Source: Priapulus caudatus (taxonomy: Eukaryota; Priapulida; Priapulimorpha; Priapulimorphida; Priapulidae). From it: a stretch of DNA of 30,260 nucleotides. The translations under genes and the position numbers were made by a program. Shown here piece after piece: positions 29,143 through 30,260 of this stretch (position 1 is the stretch's first letter; every line of letters begins with the position of its first letter). The stretch covers positions 11,470 through 41,729 of the forward strand of contig NW_014578331.1 of the NCBI RefSeq assembly GCF_000485595.1, given 5' to 3'. A model generated the notes under the pieces. It worked only from the letters and a program-made list of their open reading frames with translations, was not told the origin of the DNA and did no database searches.

Positions 29143-29521
29143 ATATAGAGTGTTAGTTTAGGAATATTTAGTCTAGACGAGTGCAGATGTGGGGTTTAGA
29201 TAGACATGTGGGATTATGGCGGAATTATTTTGAGTGAAGAAAGAGCTGGTAGCTGTGCGTGATTGGCTTAGTGCAGAATTAGTTTTGGTTGGGATTGTGG
29301 AGATCATTGATATAAATAGGGAGCATAATTGGTTGAGACGGGGTTGGACTTGAACGAGGGACTGGCGGACGAGAACAGGAACTGGGTGTACTGGTAGTGA
29401 CGCACCCCCCTGTTGTTTGTAAACAATATATTCTTTTACAAATTATACTTCTCTTTGGTTATTTTATTCGAAATTATTACATACAAACCTATAACGTCGT
29501 AACTGTCTATGCTAAACTACA
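29143..29521 (+). repeat. Right LTR, 3' fragment
   Basis: Resumes at ATATAGAGTGTTAG and ends CTACA, with the TATAAATAG box and the TTATACTTCTCTTTG segment shared with the left LTR. Confidence 0.9.
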
Positions 29522-29574
29522 ATCAATACACAACATACATACAGACATATCTAGACATTACACTAGCATTAACA

Positions 29575-30260
29575 TACATACAATGTCATGCATGCATGCA
29601 TGCACGACGCACGCACGCACGCACGCCACGCCACACACAACATAAATACCACGAATAGCTACACATACACACATCACGCATACGACGCATGGCACGCATA
29701 ACACAGCAAATACACGCCATACACGCGATAGCACGCATACAACGCATACACGCATACACGCATACACGCATACCACGGCATACACGCATACATACATACA
29801 TACATACATACATACATACATACATACATACATACATACATACATACATACATACATACATACATACATACATAACATACATACATACATACATACATAT
29901 CATAACATACATACATACATACATACATAACATACATACAGTACATACATACAATACATACATACATACATACATACATACATACATAACATACATACAT
30001 AATACATACATACATACATACATACATACATAGCAATACATATCATACATACATACATTACATACATACGATACATACATACATACATACATACATAGCA
30101 TACCAATACATACACACATACATACATACATACATACATACATACATAGATACTACATACATAACATACATACCATACATACATACATACAACATACATA
30201 ACAATACATACAATACATACATACATACATACTATAACATACATGACATACATACAATAC
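29575..30260. repeat. (ATGC)n, (GCAC)n and long (ACAT)n tract
   Basis: After short ATGC and GCAC runs and CATACACG variants, ACAT tetranucleotides with single-base slips fill 29789 to the window end. It probably continues beyond. Confidence 0.96.

Larger units (their letters stand above)
17919..29521 (+). mobile_element. Degenerate Ty3/gypsy-type LTR retrotransposon
   Basis: A left LTR at 17919-18407 and a right LTR at 25255-29521 (split by an insertion) enclose gag, protease, RT, RNase H and integrase in the gypsy order. The LTRs differ at many positions and the coding region changes frame at least eight times, so the element is old and inactive. No matching target-site duplication is visible (TAACA on the left, ATCAA on the right, if the edges are right). 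No chromodomain or envelope gene was seen; about 1.5 kb of non-coding DNA follows integrase. Confidence 0.92.

Noticed and set aside
25255-29521. Interpretation as two separate solo LTR fragments
   Set aside because: The two pieces are collinear and meet at the same base of the left LTR, so one LTR split by an insertion is simpler.
29558-30253. Met-Tyr-Val-Cys open frames
   Set aside because: Translations of (ACAT)n.

Overview
The window is eukaryotic, from an animal. The coding sequence is split by GT-AG introns, the modules are metazoan extracellular domains (SUEL-type lectin, pentraxin/LamG, CCP/sushi), and the intergenic and intronic DNA is full of microsatellites, short inverted-repeat elements and decayed LTR retrotransposons. 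A marine invertebrate is the natural guess, but the species cannot be named from the sequence. One N at 5343 shows it is a draft assembly. There are no bacterial operons, no CRISPR array and no tRNA or rRNA gene that I can see.

Host gene, minus strand, about 16.5 kb down to 1.6 kb. Eight exons (16165-16506, 13916-14168, 13069-13445, 12170-12410, 11251-11660, 10638-10890, 9950-10323, 9619-9804) have compatible splice phases and join into one open frame of 2436 nt (812 codons). Their order is a cysteine-rich SUEL-like lectin domain, three pentraxin/LamG domains and a CCP domain. Each pentraxin domain is made of two exons with phases 1-2 and then 2-1. Further left are a truncated CCP exon (9040-9191), a half CCP remnant (2423-2561) and an intact CCP exon (1603-1794). 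Three more CCP-derived copies lie on the opposite strand and are broken (5381-5600, 6710-6915, 8214-8426). The product is probably a secreted or cell-surface recognition protein. The signal-peptide exon and the 3' end were not found.

Introns of this gene. The intron between the lectin exon and the first pentraxin exon holds a minisatellite of about 24 copies of a 38-bp unit, most of them carrying the CRE-like octamer TGACGTCA (14739-15657). Next to it is a CCAAT box. A 238-bp hAT-like MITE with its target duplication sits 7 bases inside the intron after the first pentraxin domain. A CA/GCAC repeat directly abuts another splice donor.

Left third, 2.8-5.3 kb. It holds a hairpin element, two copies of an interspersed repeat, and the 5' LTR with the leader of a truncated LTR retrotransposon.

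Right half, plus strand, 17.9-29.5 kb. This is a degenerate Ty3/gypsy-type element: 489-bp left LTR, gag with a CCHC knuckle, protease, RT with YIDD, RNase H, and integrase with a D-59-D-35-E triad. It carries many stops and frame changes. Its right LTR is split by a later insertion of about 3.76 kb (25385-29142) that contains a 1.3-kb degenerate CACG/GTAC minisatellite. The window ends in a long (ACAT)n tract.
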